A stretch of DNA of 33,186 nt from Oligoflexus sp. (lineage in GTDB: Bacteria > Bdellovibrionota_B > Oligoflexia > Oligoflexales > Oligoflexaceae): assembly GCA_014377445.1 (NCBI GenBank), contig JACMPP010000132.1, positions 1 through 33,186 on the forward strand, in the 5' to 3' direction. The translations under genes and the position numbers were made by a program. The notes beneath the pieces are model-generated. The model saw only the letters and a program-made list of their open reading frames with translations, had not been told where the DNA came from and ran no database searches. Positions 17,695 through 25,448 of this stretch are shown one piece after another. The stretch's first letter is position 1; each line of letters starts with the position of its first letter.

Positions 17695-17919
17695 AAGAAT
17701 CCCCCTTGTGGCACTTAGGCCTCCTCTATTGTAATCCGAAAAGCCTCCGGCGTAGAGAGGGCGTTTGCTTCTTGGCAAAAACTGCCCGGGCGCCCCGTAA
17801 AAATACAAATAATTACCCAGCCAACTCATTGATTTATAAAGCTAATAAAGCCTTCCTAAGGTTAAGCCGCAGCTTGCCGACCGGTAGTATTGAACTTTAA
17901 AAGAGGGAGGTTTCAAACC

Positions 17920-18255
17920 ATGGGCCTAGCTGCGAAGAACGAACCGCGTCGTTCATCGCGTCGAGTGATGTTACGGATTCTACCCGGAGCCATTATCGAT
18001 GCGACCAATGCGGTCATACAATGTCGACCAGTCGATCTCTCAGCGGAGGGGTTATCCATATTGAGCGAAACCAACCTCAGTGTTGGCGATCAACTGGCTT
18101 TGAGAACTCATAACGCCTCCATCGCGCTCGAGGTTGTCTGGCGAAGAGCCGACTTTGGGAAGCAGGGATTGACTCGATACGGGCTAAAAACGAAAGACTC
18201 GACCTTCGATCTGGAAATTTTATTTCGAGAGACCGGCTGTCTAAAACTTATTTAA
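17920..18255 (+). CDS. PilZ-domain protein (probable c-di-GMP receptor)
   Basis: 111 residues; ATG at 17920 with GGAGG 8 nt upstream, preferred over an in-frame TTG at 17890. The RRSSRR element near the N-terminus supplies the RxxxR motif and DLSAEGLSIL the (D/N)xSxxG motif that together bind cyclic di-GMP in PilZ domains; the rest is a small beta barrel (VGDQLALR, IALEVVWRR). A stand-alone PilZ typically acts as an adaptor for motility, polysaccharide or other surface functions. It diverges from the IrrE-like gene and is followed by its own strong terminator. Confidence 0.88.
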   Translation: MGLAAKNEPRRSSRRVMLRILPGAIIDATNAVIQCRPVDLSAEGLSILSETNLSVGDQLALRTHNASIALEVVWRRADFGKQGLTRYGLKTKDSTFDLEILFRETGCLKLI

Positions 18256-18307
18256 TCAGAGCGAAAAACAAAGTTTTATTCAGTAAATAAAGTGTATTCA
18301 TCAAAAT

Positions 18308-18355
18308 GCAGACGAGCGCCAACGACCTTGGTGAACTTCGTCTGCGTTTTTTTTT
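18308..18355 (+). terminator. Rho-independent terminator of the PilZ gene
   Basis: GCAGACGA (18308-18315) pairs perfectly with TCGTCTGC (18338-18345), and a T9 tract follows (18347-18355). It lies about 50 bp beyond the PilZ stop. Confidence 0.9.
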
Positions 18356-18442
18356 GTGTAGAAAGGATTGAAATGCGGAACAATTTTCTGTAACACTATA
18401 TCAAATGCTGTTAGTCAGCAGATCAACTCCTAGGAGACGACT

Positions 18443-18784
18443 TTGGAAGAAAACACTATGACCGGCAACGGTGCAGAAGAAGTTACTGGTTCTAAGAAAA
18501 AACGTTCAGCTAAGAAGAAAAAAACTTCAAAAGCTAAAAAAGCGACCACCAAAAAAGCCGGCGCTAAGAAAAAAGCTCCTGCTAAGAAAAAAGCTGCTAA
18601 GAAAGCAGTAAAAAAAGTGGCTAAGAAGAAAACAGCTACTAAGAAAAAAACAGCTACTAAAGCTGCTGCAAAAAAAGCTCCTGCTAAGAAAAAAGTAGCA
18701 AAAGCTAAAAAAGCAGTAAAAAAAGTGGCTAAGAAAAAAGTCGCTAAGAAAAAGCCAGCCGCTAAGAAAAAAGCTAAGAAGTAA
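18443..18784 (+). CDS. histone H1-like lysine/alanine-rich DNA-binding protein
   Basis: 113 residues. The TTG at 18443 is chosen as start because GGAG lies 6 nt before it, whereas the next in-frame ATG (18458) is 21 nt away. After a short acidic lead (about 1-16) the protein is nearly all Lys, Ala, Val, Thr and Pro in KKxAKK/AKKKAPAKKK units, like the C-terminal domain of eukaryotic H1 and bacterial Hc1/H1-like proteins. It has no globular domain and is expected to compact DNA. About 36 residues are internally duplicated and visible at DNA level: two 23-bp blocks (18571-18593 and 18605-18627) recur at 18673-18695 and 18713-18735. A6-A7 runs could allow slippage. Codons are strongly biased to GCT and AAA/AAG. 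Confidence 0.88.
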   Translation: MEENTMTGNGAEEVTGSKKKRSAKKKKTSKAKKATTKKAGAKKKAPAKKKAAKKAVKKVAKKKTATKKKTATKAAAKKAPAKKKVAKAKKAVKKVAKKKVAKKKPAAKKKAKK

Positions 18785-18896
18785 TTCTTATACAGGATGG
18801 CGGGCTTAGCCCTCCTTCCTTAGTGTTTTGACAGATTGTTTTGGCTTTTTTAGCCCGAATCAATATGTCAAGACACTCAAAGCTGCGTGGGCGAGA

Positions 18897-18955
18897 GCAC
18901 ACGGGTCAACGGGATTGTCCGTTTCGATCCTGTCTTTCCCTTGTGCGGCTTTTTT
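18897..18955 (+). terminator. branched terminator downstream of the H1-like gene (possible small RNA 3' end)
   Basis: GCACAcGGG (18897-18905) pairs with CCCtTGTGC (18938-18946) with one mismatch; inside, AACGG and CCGTT form a second stem; T6 follows at 18950-18955. It is 113 bp beyond the H1-like stop, so it either ends a long 3' UTR or a separate small RNA. The ABC permease gene downstream then needs its own promoter in 18956-19037. Confidence 0.6.
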
Positions 18956-19037
18956 GTTGTTTAATTTTCTTCAGAGCCTCTATAAGAGTCATTACTCTAT
19001 ATATGAGCGTGGACTTCAGCCTGCCAAGGAATACGCG

Positions 19038-20159
19038 ATGAGTATTTTTCGATCTCTCCGGCTCGTGGGATACCATAACAAACAATTTTTTCTCAAACTT
19101 CGCTACGACCTTGGCCGCGAACTGGTCGTTCTCATCAGCTCGGTTGTCCTCCTCGGTCTCTTTGCCTACATCTTTCGCGATTTTCTGAACGACAAATTAA
19201 GAGCGATCCCCCACGCGGAACAGGTGAGCATAGCCAGGGCCTTTGCCACCGTCATTCTCCTTCTCATCGGTCCGGTCATCGCAGCCCCTATCCATAGTCT
19301 CTGGCGCGACGAACCCAGCCTGCGTAGCTTTGCCTTTCGCTCCGGCGAGAGCCCAGCCGCGATCAAAGCTTTTCTCCTTATCCAAAGCTTGATCCTCATG
19401 GCTTTCGCCTACTTCATGTACTGGCGCTTTATAGGTATTCCCTGGGGCAAATGGTCTTCGGAATCGGTCTGGCTGTGGCAAAACCTCAGTCTTGCCCTCG
19501 GTGTCTTACGCCTCATTCTGCACCGGGAGAAGCCCGCGAAGACCTTCAAACCTTTGCTGGATGACCGCGCATCCACACGCGTCCACACGCTCTTTGCCTG
19601 GCGCTGGAAGCAGATATTTCTACGCAATCGCCTCGCCAAGCTTTGTCTCGGCATCGCATTTTTTCTCCAGCTCGCCAGCGGCGCCCTGCTCCTTCTCCAT
19701 GCGCCTTTTCCACTGGCGATCCTGATCGCAATGGGCTCAGGACTTCTGATTGCCTGCGCTCCGAGCTTTCAACTCCAGGAGGATATGCGGGCGATTTGGT
19801 TCGAACGACAGATCGCCTGTTCCCACGAAGAGTACGTCGCGGTTTATCAGAAGATTTGTGTTCGCCTGGCCGTTGGCTTTGGACTCACTGCCGTCATCAT
19901 AGGCTTTGCAACAAGGGGTTTCCTGCATCCGGAAGAGACCCTGAAACTCTTTGTCATCACCGCCCTCTTCCCCCTGCTCCTCCCGGCGGTGATGTTTCAA
20001 ATCGCGGCGGAACGCCCATCGCTCCAGATCATGACCATCGCATTGATCGGACTGTTTCTCGGAACCGCGATCTTTGCCCACTGGGGAGCGGTCGCCCTGC
20101 TCCCCATCGCCCTGACCTATGCGAAACAATATCAACAAAATAACTTTTACCGGAGTTGA
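19038..20159 (+). CDS. polytopic membrane protein, ABC-2-like permease
   Basis: 373 residues; ATG at 19038 with AAGGA 7 nt upstream. The frame is open further left, but that part overlaps a terminator and has no ribosome site. It has around ten membrane segments, among them ELVVLISSVVLLGLFAYIF, ARAFATVILLLIGPVIAAPI, AFLLIQSLILMAFAYFMYW, LLLLHAPFPLAILIAMGSG, VGFGLTAVIIGFA and two C-terminal ones. The gene overlaps the ribosome site of the ATPase gene that follows (5 bp gap), so it is read as the membrane partner of that ATPase. No specific family was recognised; substrate unknown. Confidence 0.75.
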   Translation: MSIFRSLRLVGYHNKQFFLKLRYDLGRELVVLISSVVLLGLFAYIFRDFLNDKLRAIPHAEQVSIARAFATVILLLIGPVIAAPIHSLWRDEPSLRSFAFRSGESPAAIKAFLLIQSLILMAFAYFMYWRFIGIPWGKWSSESVWLWQNLSLALGVLRLILHREKPAKTFKPLLDDRASTRVHTLFAWRWKQIFLRNRLAKLCLGIAFFLQLASGALLLLHAPFPLAILIAMGSGLLIACAPSFQLQEDMRAIWFERQIACSHEEYVAVYQKICVRLAVGFGLTAVIIGFATRGFLHPEETLKLFVITALFPLLLPAVMFQIAAERPSLQIMTIALIGLFLGTAIFAHWGAVALLPIALTYAKQYQQNNFYRS

Positions 20160-20164
20160 GAACA

Positions 20165-20887
20165 ATGACTCTGCACCTTGAAGACCTTTTGAAGCAGTTT
20201 CCCCAAAGCGGATTCACCCTGGGTCCACTCAATCTCGATCTGAAGGCCGGCTCCCGACTCGCTTTATTTGGCAAGAACGGTGCGGGTAAAACGACACTTT
20301 TCCAACTCATGACCGGGCACATGACGGCTGACAGCGGCACGATCGAAATCTTCGGCCAGAGAATGAATCCCTCGTCGTTCGAATTGAAGAAAAGGATTGG
20401 CTATCTCCCGCAGCACCTCGAACTCCCCCGCTGGGTGAGTGCCTACGATCTCATTACCTATGCGATGAAACTCTATCAATTCGATGATTTGGAGGCCCGC
20501 AGGAAGGCTGTGCTCGAGCGCTGGGACGCCAGTTATTATGCGAATAAACCCCTGGGTGCCTGCTCCTACGGAATGCAAAAGCGCGTCGGACTCGCGCTTG
20601 CGACTCTTCACAATCCCGAACTTCTGATCCTGGATGAACCCTTCTCAGGTCTCGACCTTTTCCACATCCGCACCCTTGAGGATCTCCTCGCGGAGCGAAG
20701 TGATTCGCAATTGACGATCGTAAGCACGCATGTCGCGAGCCATGTTGCCAAGCTTTGCGACCGGGCCATGACTGTGAATCAAGGGCGCCTTGAAGAAGTA
20801 GAAGCCTGGAATAGCGCCACCTTCATGGAAAGATTGGATCTTATGGAAGAGCAATTCTTCCCTAAACAACAAAGGAAATCCCCTTGA
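20165..20887 (+). CDS. ABC transporter ATP-binding protein
   Basis: 240 residues; ATG at 20165 with GGAG about 10 nt upstream, 5 bp after the permease stop. Walker A GKNGAGKTT near 37-45, Q-loop GYLPQHLELP, a variant signature CSYGMQKRVGLA in place of LSGGQ, Walker B LLILDEPFSGLD and the switch His in STHVASH. The CSYGM form is common in ATPases of ABC-2-type exporters. It energises the preceding permease in the inner membrane. Its stop overlaps the TTG start of the next gene by 4 nt, so the four ABC genes form one operon. Confidence 0.9.
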   Translation: MTLHLEDLLKQFPQSGFTLGPLNLDLKAGSRLALFGKNGAGKTTLFQLMTGHMTADSGTIEIFGQRMNPSSFELKKRIGYLPQHLELPRWVSAYDLITYAMKLYQFDDLEARRKAVLERWDASYYANKPLGACSYGMQKRVGLALATLHNPELLILDEPFSGLDLFHIRTLEDLLAERSDSQLTIVSTHVASHVAKLCDRAMTVNQGRLEEVEAWNSATFMERLDLMEEQFFPKQQRKSP

Positions 20888-22656
20888 GTGAACGCCAAAG
20901 CCCCACGGGAATGCGCCGCTTTGCAAAATTATTTGTCTTCGAACTCTGGCCTTGGTATCTCGGCGGTGCGGCCTGCCTGGCGATCACCAACATCATTTCG
21001 CTCGAAATTCCGCAGTTAGCCAAGGCACTGGTCAATCATCTGCATGAGGGCGTGAAAGCGACCGATGTCGATGCCGCGAAACTCCCGAACCTGGCTCTCG
21101 CGATCATGGGTCTCGGCCTCGCCCAAATCTTTGTTCGCAGTTCCTCCCGCATCCTCATTTTCTGGCCCGGGCGTAAACTCGAGGCTAGCTCGAAGTCCTA
21201 TATTTTCCATAGGGTCATGCGCCTCCCGCAACGCTTTTACGATCGCTATGGCATGGGCGATCTAATCTCCCGTTTCTCCAACGATCTGGGTCAGCTCCGC
21301 ATCTTTTTCGCCTTTGGCGTTCTCCAGATTCTTAATCTGATTTTCATATCGGGCTTTACCCTTATACAGATGCTCAAGGTACACAAACTTCTGACCCTGA
21401 CCGCCCTTTGTCCAATCGTCCTCATGCTCATTATCACCAAAATCATAATGCCGAAGATGCAGGCCTTCACCCGCAAGAACCAGGAAGCCGTCGGTCTCCT
21501 CACGAACCGGGTGACCGAGACCTTCACCAATATTCATGTGATCCAGACCAATGCTTCCGAGCGCAGCTTTCAGGCCTTGATCGCCGAGGAGAACCAAAAG
21601 GTTTACGCGACCGACATGAAAGTCTTGATGCTCAGGACTTTATTTTTCCCATTGATGACCGCTCTCACCGGGCTCTCGCAGCTCATCGTTCTCTTCTACG
21701 GCGGCCTCCTCGTCACCGAAAAACTGATTTCGATCGGCGATATACTCGCGTTCAATATTTATCTGTCCTACCTCGCCTTCCCGCTCACTTCGATCGGGAT
21801 TATTATCAGCGTTTACCAGAGGTCAAAGACGGCGCTCGAAAGGATCGAACCCTTTTTCAGCGAGACTCTGGAAGGAAAGGACGAAGCGGCGAAGGCCGTC
21901 AGTCCCGGGCAGGCGGATGCTCAGGTCGTGATCAGGGATTTGAACTTTCAATATCCGAGTTCGGAGCATCAGGTTCTCAAAGGGTTAAACCTCAGCATTC
22001 GCAAAGGCGAGATGCTTGGAGTTTGCGGCGCGGTCGGTAGCGGGAAAAGCACACTCTTCCATCTCCTCACCCGCCTTTACAATCCACCCAAAGAAACCAT
22101 GTTTATTGAGGGCAAGGACGTCCTGGCCATAGAGGCCCAGGAACTCCGTGAAAATGTAGCTTATGCTCTACAAAAGGTGCATTTATTCTCAGCCAGTATC
22201 CGGGACAACCTGGCCTTCGGCCTCACTCAGAAACCAAGTGAAGAGGATATGATCGCAGGGGCTAAGGCGGCTCAGATCTATAAAGAGATCGAGTCTTTTC
22301 CGGAAAAATGGGACACACAGATTGGCGAAAAGGGACTGAGGCTTTCGGGCGGACAGAAACAAAGACTGGCCCTGGCCCGACTTTTTCTCCGTAGACCCAA
22401 GCTCCTTTTGCTCGATGACGTGCTCTCGGCGGTGGATAACCTTACGGAGGCCCGGCTCATTCAGGAGTTTCGCAAACTCAACTGCACGATGATTATCAAT
22501 TCCCATCGCGGCTCGGTTCTCGACCTCTGCGATCGTGTGATCTATCTCAAAGACGGCGGAATATTTGATCAGGGTCCTTTCCAGGAACTCATGCTCCGTC
22601 ACCCAGAACTCCAGGAGGAAATTCATGAGCAAGCCGCGCCCGAAACGACTGTTTGA
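20884..22656 (+). CDS. ABC half-exporter A (membrane domain fused to ATPase), degenerate Walker B
   Basis: 590 residues; TTG start at 20884 with AGGA 7 nt upstream and a 4-nt overlap with the preceding stop. Residues about 10-320 are a six-helix exporter membrane domain; about 345-590 are the ATPase: GAVGSGKST, Q-loop ALQKVHLF, canonical LSGGQKQRLALARL, then LLLLDDVLSAVD, where the catalytic Glu after Walker B is Asp, and NSHRG for the switch His. Loss of that Glu is typical of the degenerate half of heterodimeric exporters such as TM287/288 and BmrC/D. The partner is the next gene, which overlaps it by 32 nt. Substrate (drug, lipid or peptide) unknown. Confidence 0.9.
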   Translation: MSERQSPTGMRRFAKLFVFELWPWYLGGAACLAITNIISLEIPQLAKALVNHLHEGVKATDVDAAKLPNLALAIMGLGLAQIFVRSSSRILIFWPGRKLEASSKSYIFHRVMRLPQRFYDRYGMGDLISRFSNDLGQLRIFFAFGVLQILNLIFISGFTLIQMLKVHKLLTLTALCPIVLMLIITKIIMPKMQAFTRKNQEAVGLLTNRVTETFTNIHVIQTNASERSFQALIAEENQKVYATDMKVLMLRTLFFPLMTALTGLSQLIVLFYGGLLVTEKLISIGDILAFNIYLSYLAFPLTSIGIIISVYQRSKTALERIEPFFSETLEGKDEAAKAVSPGQADAQVVIRDLNFQYPSSEHQVLKGLNLSIRKGEMLGVCGAVGSGKSTLFHLLTRLYNPPKETMFIEGKDVLAIEAQELRENVAYALQKVHLFSASIRDNLAFGLTQKPSEEDMIAGAKAAQIYKEIESFPEKWDTQIGEKGLRLSGGQKQRLALARLFLRRPKLLLLDDVLSAVDNLTEARLIQEFRKLNCTMIINSHRGSVLDLCDRVIYLKDGGIFDQGPFQELMLRHPELQEEIHEQAAPETTV

Positions 22657-24379
22657 CGACTTGAAGGACCTGAGGAGACTTTGGCCCTTCTTAAAATCCC
22701 ACAAGAAAACCCTGATTATTTCTTGCTGCCTGATCCCTCTGATCTCGCTGTTTCAGATGTCAGTGCCTTTTATTCTGAAACGCACGATCGATCAGGGTGT
22801 TCTCAAAGGCGATTTCAAAGTTCTCGGCTATGGCGCCCTCGCCTACCTCTTTGTGGTGGTTTTTGAATACTTTGTTCGCGCCACGCAGACGGTTCTGACC
22901 TCGCGTGCCGTCTTCCAGATGATCCGTGATATGCGGATGGCGCTCATCGCGCACATCATGCGGCTCTCCGCCCGCTATCATGACAAGAATCTGAGCGGCG
23001 CTTTGGTAACGCGTGCGACCAGTGACTTTGACAACCTCAGTGAGTCCCTGAACCAAGGGGTTTTGAGTTCGGTGGTCGACCTTGCGGTCCTCAGCGGAGC
23101 GGTGGTTGGTCTCTTTCTTCTCGACTGGCGCCTGGCGGTTATCACCCTTTGCGTCCTACCCTTCGTACTTCTCACGATCAATCTCTTCTCCAAGGCCCTG
23201 AAGCAATCAATGCTTCTCGCGCGGGTGAAGATCGCAGCTTTGAATGCCTACACCCAGGAGTGTTTATACGGGGTAAACACGGTGAAAGTCCTGTCGGGAC
23301 AGCCGGATGCTCAGGTGAAGTTTGATAAACTTACTTTGGAATACCGCGATGCCCAGATGAAATCAGTGGTCGCGGATGCGGTTCTTTTCTCCCTACTCGA
23401 TGGGATCTCGTCGATCACGATCGGTTTGGTGCTCTGGTTTACCGTTCGCCCCTCGGAGGCGATATTGAGTGCCGGGATCATGATTGCCTTCGTTCAGTAC
23501 GTGCAAAATCTCTTCGATCCTCTCAAGCAGCTCGCCAACAAGATCGCTATGCTGCAAGGGGCTTTTACCGCAATCGACCGGGTTTTTTCGATCTTTGACA
23601 CACAGGAGTTTATCGGTGGCGAGGAGCCGGCGGAGATCTTGATGGGCCAGGTTGAGTTCGTGGATCTTTCTTTTTCCTACAATCCTCCGACGCCGACTCT
23701 GGAGCACATCAGCTTTTCGATCCCTGCTGGGGAGTCTTTGGCCTTGGTCGGGACGACAGGGTCTGGGAAATCGACAATTGTTAAACTCTTGAGCAAGCTT
23801 TATACGGGGTACACCGGGGATATTCGAATCGATGGACAGTCGCTGCAGAGCATGGATGGGGTTGGGCTCAGGCGGAAAATCGCGATTGTACCGCAGGATA
23901 TCGTGATATTTAAGGGCAGTGTTTCCTTCAATATCAGTCTGGGAGACCCGGAGATTACGCAGGATATGATTGAGGAGGCCGCCCGCTATGTGGAGGCGGA
24001 TCGATTTATCCAGCGGCTACCCGGGGTTTATGAGTATCAACTTCGGGAAGGTGGGGATGATATTTCGGTTGGCCAGAAGCAGTTGATAGCCTTTGCCCGC
24101 GCGATTGTGCGGAATCCTAAGATTATTATCCTGGATGAAGCGACGTCCAGTGTGGATCCGGCGAGTGATGGGATTATTCAGCGGGCGATAGAGAAGTTGT
24201 TCAGCGGCCGAACTTTGATAGTTATTGCGCATCGATTGTCGACGATACAGCGTTGTGATCGGATTGCAGTGCTGGAGAAGGGGCAGATTCTGGAAATGGG
24301 GAATCATCGGTCTTTGCTGGATAAGAAGGGGAAGTATTATTCGTTGCATGAGAAGTTGTTGCATGATGATCCGGTCTAG
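22625..24379 (+). CDS. ABC half-exporter B (membrane domain fused to ATPase), variant signature
   Basis: 584 residues; ATG at 22625 inside the end of half-exporter A, with AGGAGG 5 nt upstream. Six-helix membrane domain (about 25-315) and ATPase with GTTGSGKST, IVPQDIVIF, signature ISVGQKQLIAFARA (Val for the first Gly of LSGGQ), full Walker B IIILDEATSSVD and IAHRLST. In a heterodimer the Walker sites of one subunit face the signature of the other. The Asp of half A and the SVGQ of half B therefore fall in the same, degenerate ATP site, while A's canonical signature and B's Glu form the active one. The match of defects argues strongly that A and B pair. Confidence 0.92.
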   Translation: MSKPRPKRLFDDLKDLRRLWPFLKSHKKTLIISCCLIPLISLFQMSVPFILKRTIDQGVLKGDFKVLGYGALAYLFVVVFEYFVRATQTVLTSRAVFQMIRDMRMALIAHIMRLSARYHDKNLSGALVTRATSDFDNLSESLNQGVLSSVVDLAVLSGAVVGLFLLDWRLAVITLCVLPFVLLTINLFSKALKQSMLLARVKIAALNAYTQECLYGVNTVKVLSGQPDAQVKFDKLTLEYRDAQMKSVVADAVLFSLLDGISSITIGLVLWFTVRPSEAILSAGIMIAFVQYVQNLFDPLKQLANKIAMLQGAFTAIDRVFSIFDTQEFIGGEEPAEILMGQVEFVDLSFSYNPPTPTLEHISFSIPAGESLALVGTTGSGKSTIVKLLSKLYTGYTGDIRIDGQSLQSMDGVGLRRKIAIVPQDIVIFKGSVSFNISLGDPEITQDMIEEAARYVEADRFIQRLPGVYEYQLREGGDDISVGQKQLIAFARAIVRNPKIIILDEATSSVDPASDGIIQRAIEKLFSGRTLIVIAHRLSTIQRCDRIAVLEKGQILEMGNHRSLLDKKGKYYSLHEKLLHDDPV

Positions 24380-24386
24380 GCCTCCG

Positions 24387-24836
24387 ATGCAGGATGAAAT
24401 CAAATCGATACCAAAAGGTTGGAAAGCCGTCCCGCTCGCATTTTTTCAGCGCCCCGCACCCATCGTGGCCGCCGAACTTCTGACTTGTGTTCTTCTGCGC
24501 AAAACCAAGACAGGCTGGATTGGAGGCGGCCTCGATTCCCAGAGCAACCTGTGCCTGAGTGTAAACGTCGTTCACGAAGGTTTCCACTTTGCTGGGCCTA
24601 AGTAAATCTACGCCCCATTTTTTTAGCTGATTTAATTCAAAAACGTAGCTTTCATTGCGAGAAAAACCACGTGGATCTGCGGCTCGGTAAAGGGCTGACC
24701 CGCAGTTTTTTCTTTCTGTTTTCGAGCGAATGATTAGCATGAAACATGGGGCCGGACTTTGATAGGAATCAAGGCGGAAGAGCCCCTCCCAGATTGGACT
24801 CGATTTTGCATACTCACGATGGGACATAACATTTAG
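24387..24836 (+). pseudogene. decayed 3-methyladenine DNA glycosylase (Mpg/AAG family) gene
   Basis: The frame from ATG 24387 begins ...GWKAVPLAFFQRPAPIVAAELLTCVLLRKTKTG, close to the Mpg N-terminus (PLxFFxRPxxxVAxxLLGxVLVR). The core with the catalytic Glu and Tyr is gone: the frame jumps to LCLSVNVVHEGF, possibly the YCLNVV strand, and stops at 24603. Further right another frame reads IGIKAEEPLPDWTRFCIL before a TAG at 24834-24836, which resembles the C-terminal PRIGI-KA-E-PWRFY element. A long minus-strand frame (24222-24839) crosses the same DNA but overlaps the exporter gene and matches nothing I know. The glycosylase reading is by eye and needs a database search. Confidence 0.45.
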
Positions 24837-24854
24837 CATTCAGGGAGGCTTCTG

Positions 24855-25352
24855 ATGGCTCGCACCAGCAGTACCAAAACCAAGACTAGCGTACAATCTC
24901 AGGCGAAGGCCACGACCAGCCCGGCACCGAAGACTCGTGCACCCCGTTCGAGCGTCAAGGCCGCCAAGGCTGATGGCGAAGACGCGGCAGCAGTTAAGAA
25001 GAACAAAGTGCGAACAGAAGCAAAGGCAGCTCCACGCAGCAAAAGCCAAAGCAAAACTAGAAGTTCGGTAAAATCGGGCGATGCCAGGCACGATGGACAG
25101 GTTTCGGCCAAAGACGCAGTTGATTCAGCTCGGGAAGCCATCGCCTCCGCGCGCGAAGCTTTGAGTTTTGCCAAAGAAGCGATTATCTCAGCACGAGACG
25201 CCATAGTCTCTAGCAAGGAATACTCGTCACCGGTCGACCGCACGCATATCCTGAAAGAACTGACGAGCACTCTCCGCGGTCTCTTCACAGGGCATAGTGC
25301 AGCTTCTGAATCAGGAAAAAACCAGTCTGGCGAAGCCCCTTTGCAGCACTGA
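24855..25352 (+). CDS. basic protein with six tandem SAREAIx heptads, unknown function
   Basis: 165 residues; ATG at 24855 with GGAGG 6 nt upstream, so expression is well supported. Residues 1-about 80 are Lys/Ala/Ser/Thr/Arg-rich and probably disordered, like an H1-type DNA-binding tail. Residues 84-125 are six consecutive seven-residue units: SAKDAVD, SAREAIA, SAREALS, FAKEAII, SARDAIV, SSKEYSS. These form one amphipathic helix suited to a coiled coil or membrane-surface binding. The last 40 residues include HILKELTSTLRGLF. No family recognised. It could be a nucleoid-associated protein that oligomerises through the heptads. Single gene ended by a strong hairpin. Confidence 0.8.
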   Translation: MARTSSTKTKTSVQSQAKATTSPAPKTRAPRSSVKAAKADGEDAAAVKKNKVRTEAKAAPRSKSQSKTRSSVKSGDARHDGQVSAKDAVDSAREAIASAREALSFAKEAIISARDAIVSSKEYSSPVDRTHILKELTSTLRGLFTGHSAASESGKNQSGEAPLQH

Positions 25353-25394
25353 GTTGTCACTTTACAAACTCAGCCCCGAATTCGACCAGGAAAA

Positions 25395-25423
25395 TGCCCG
25401 CTCTTCTTTACAAAGAAGCGGGC
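25395..25423. terminator. strong hairpin between the heptad protein gene and the lipoprotein operon
   Basis: GCCCGCT(C)TTCTTT pairs with AAAGAAGCGGGC around a tiny loop: 12 or more base pairs with one bulge. It is placed 43 bp after the heptad-gene stop and 26 bp from the transglutaminase stop on the other strand. The following TTTAAG (plus) is a weak T-tract; it probably serves both convergent transcripts. Confidence 0.75.
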
Positions 25424-25448
25424 TTTAAGCCATCGGTTACACCTTATC

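Noticed and set aside
18873..18940. tRNA-like or tmRNA-like segment (GTTTCGATCC)
   Set aside because: The flanks do not form a T-arm or acceptor stem; the bases fit a terminator hairpin better.
24222..24839. 205-residue minus-strand frame after the ABC exporter
   Set aside because: Overlaps about 160 bp of the exporter gene, has no good ribosome site, and the plus strand carries glycosylase-like pieces; kept only as an alternative.
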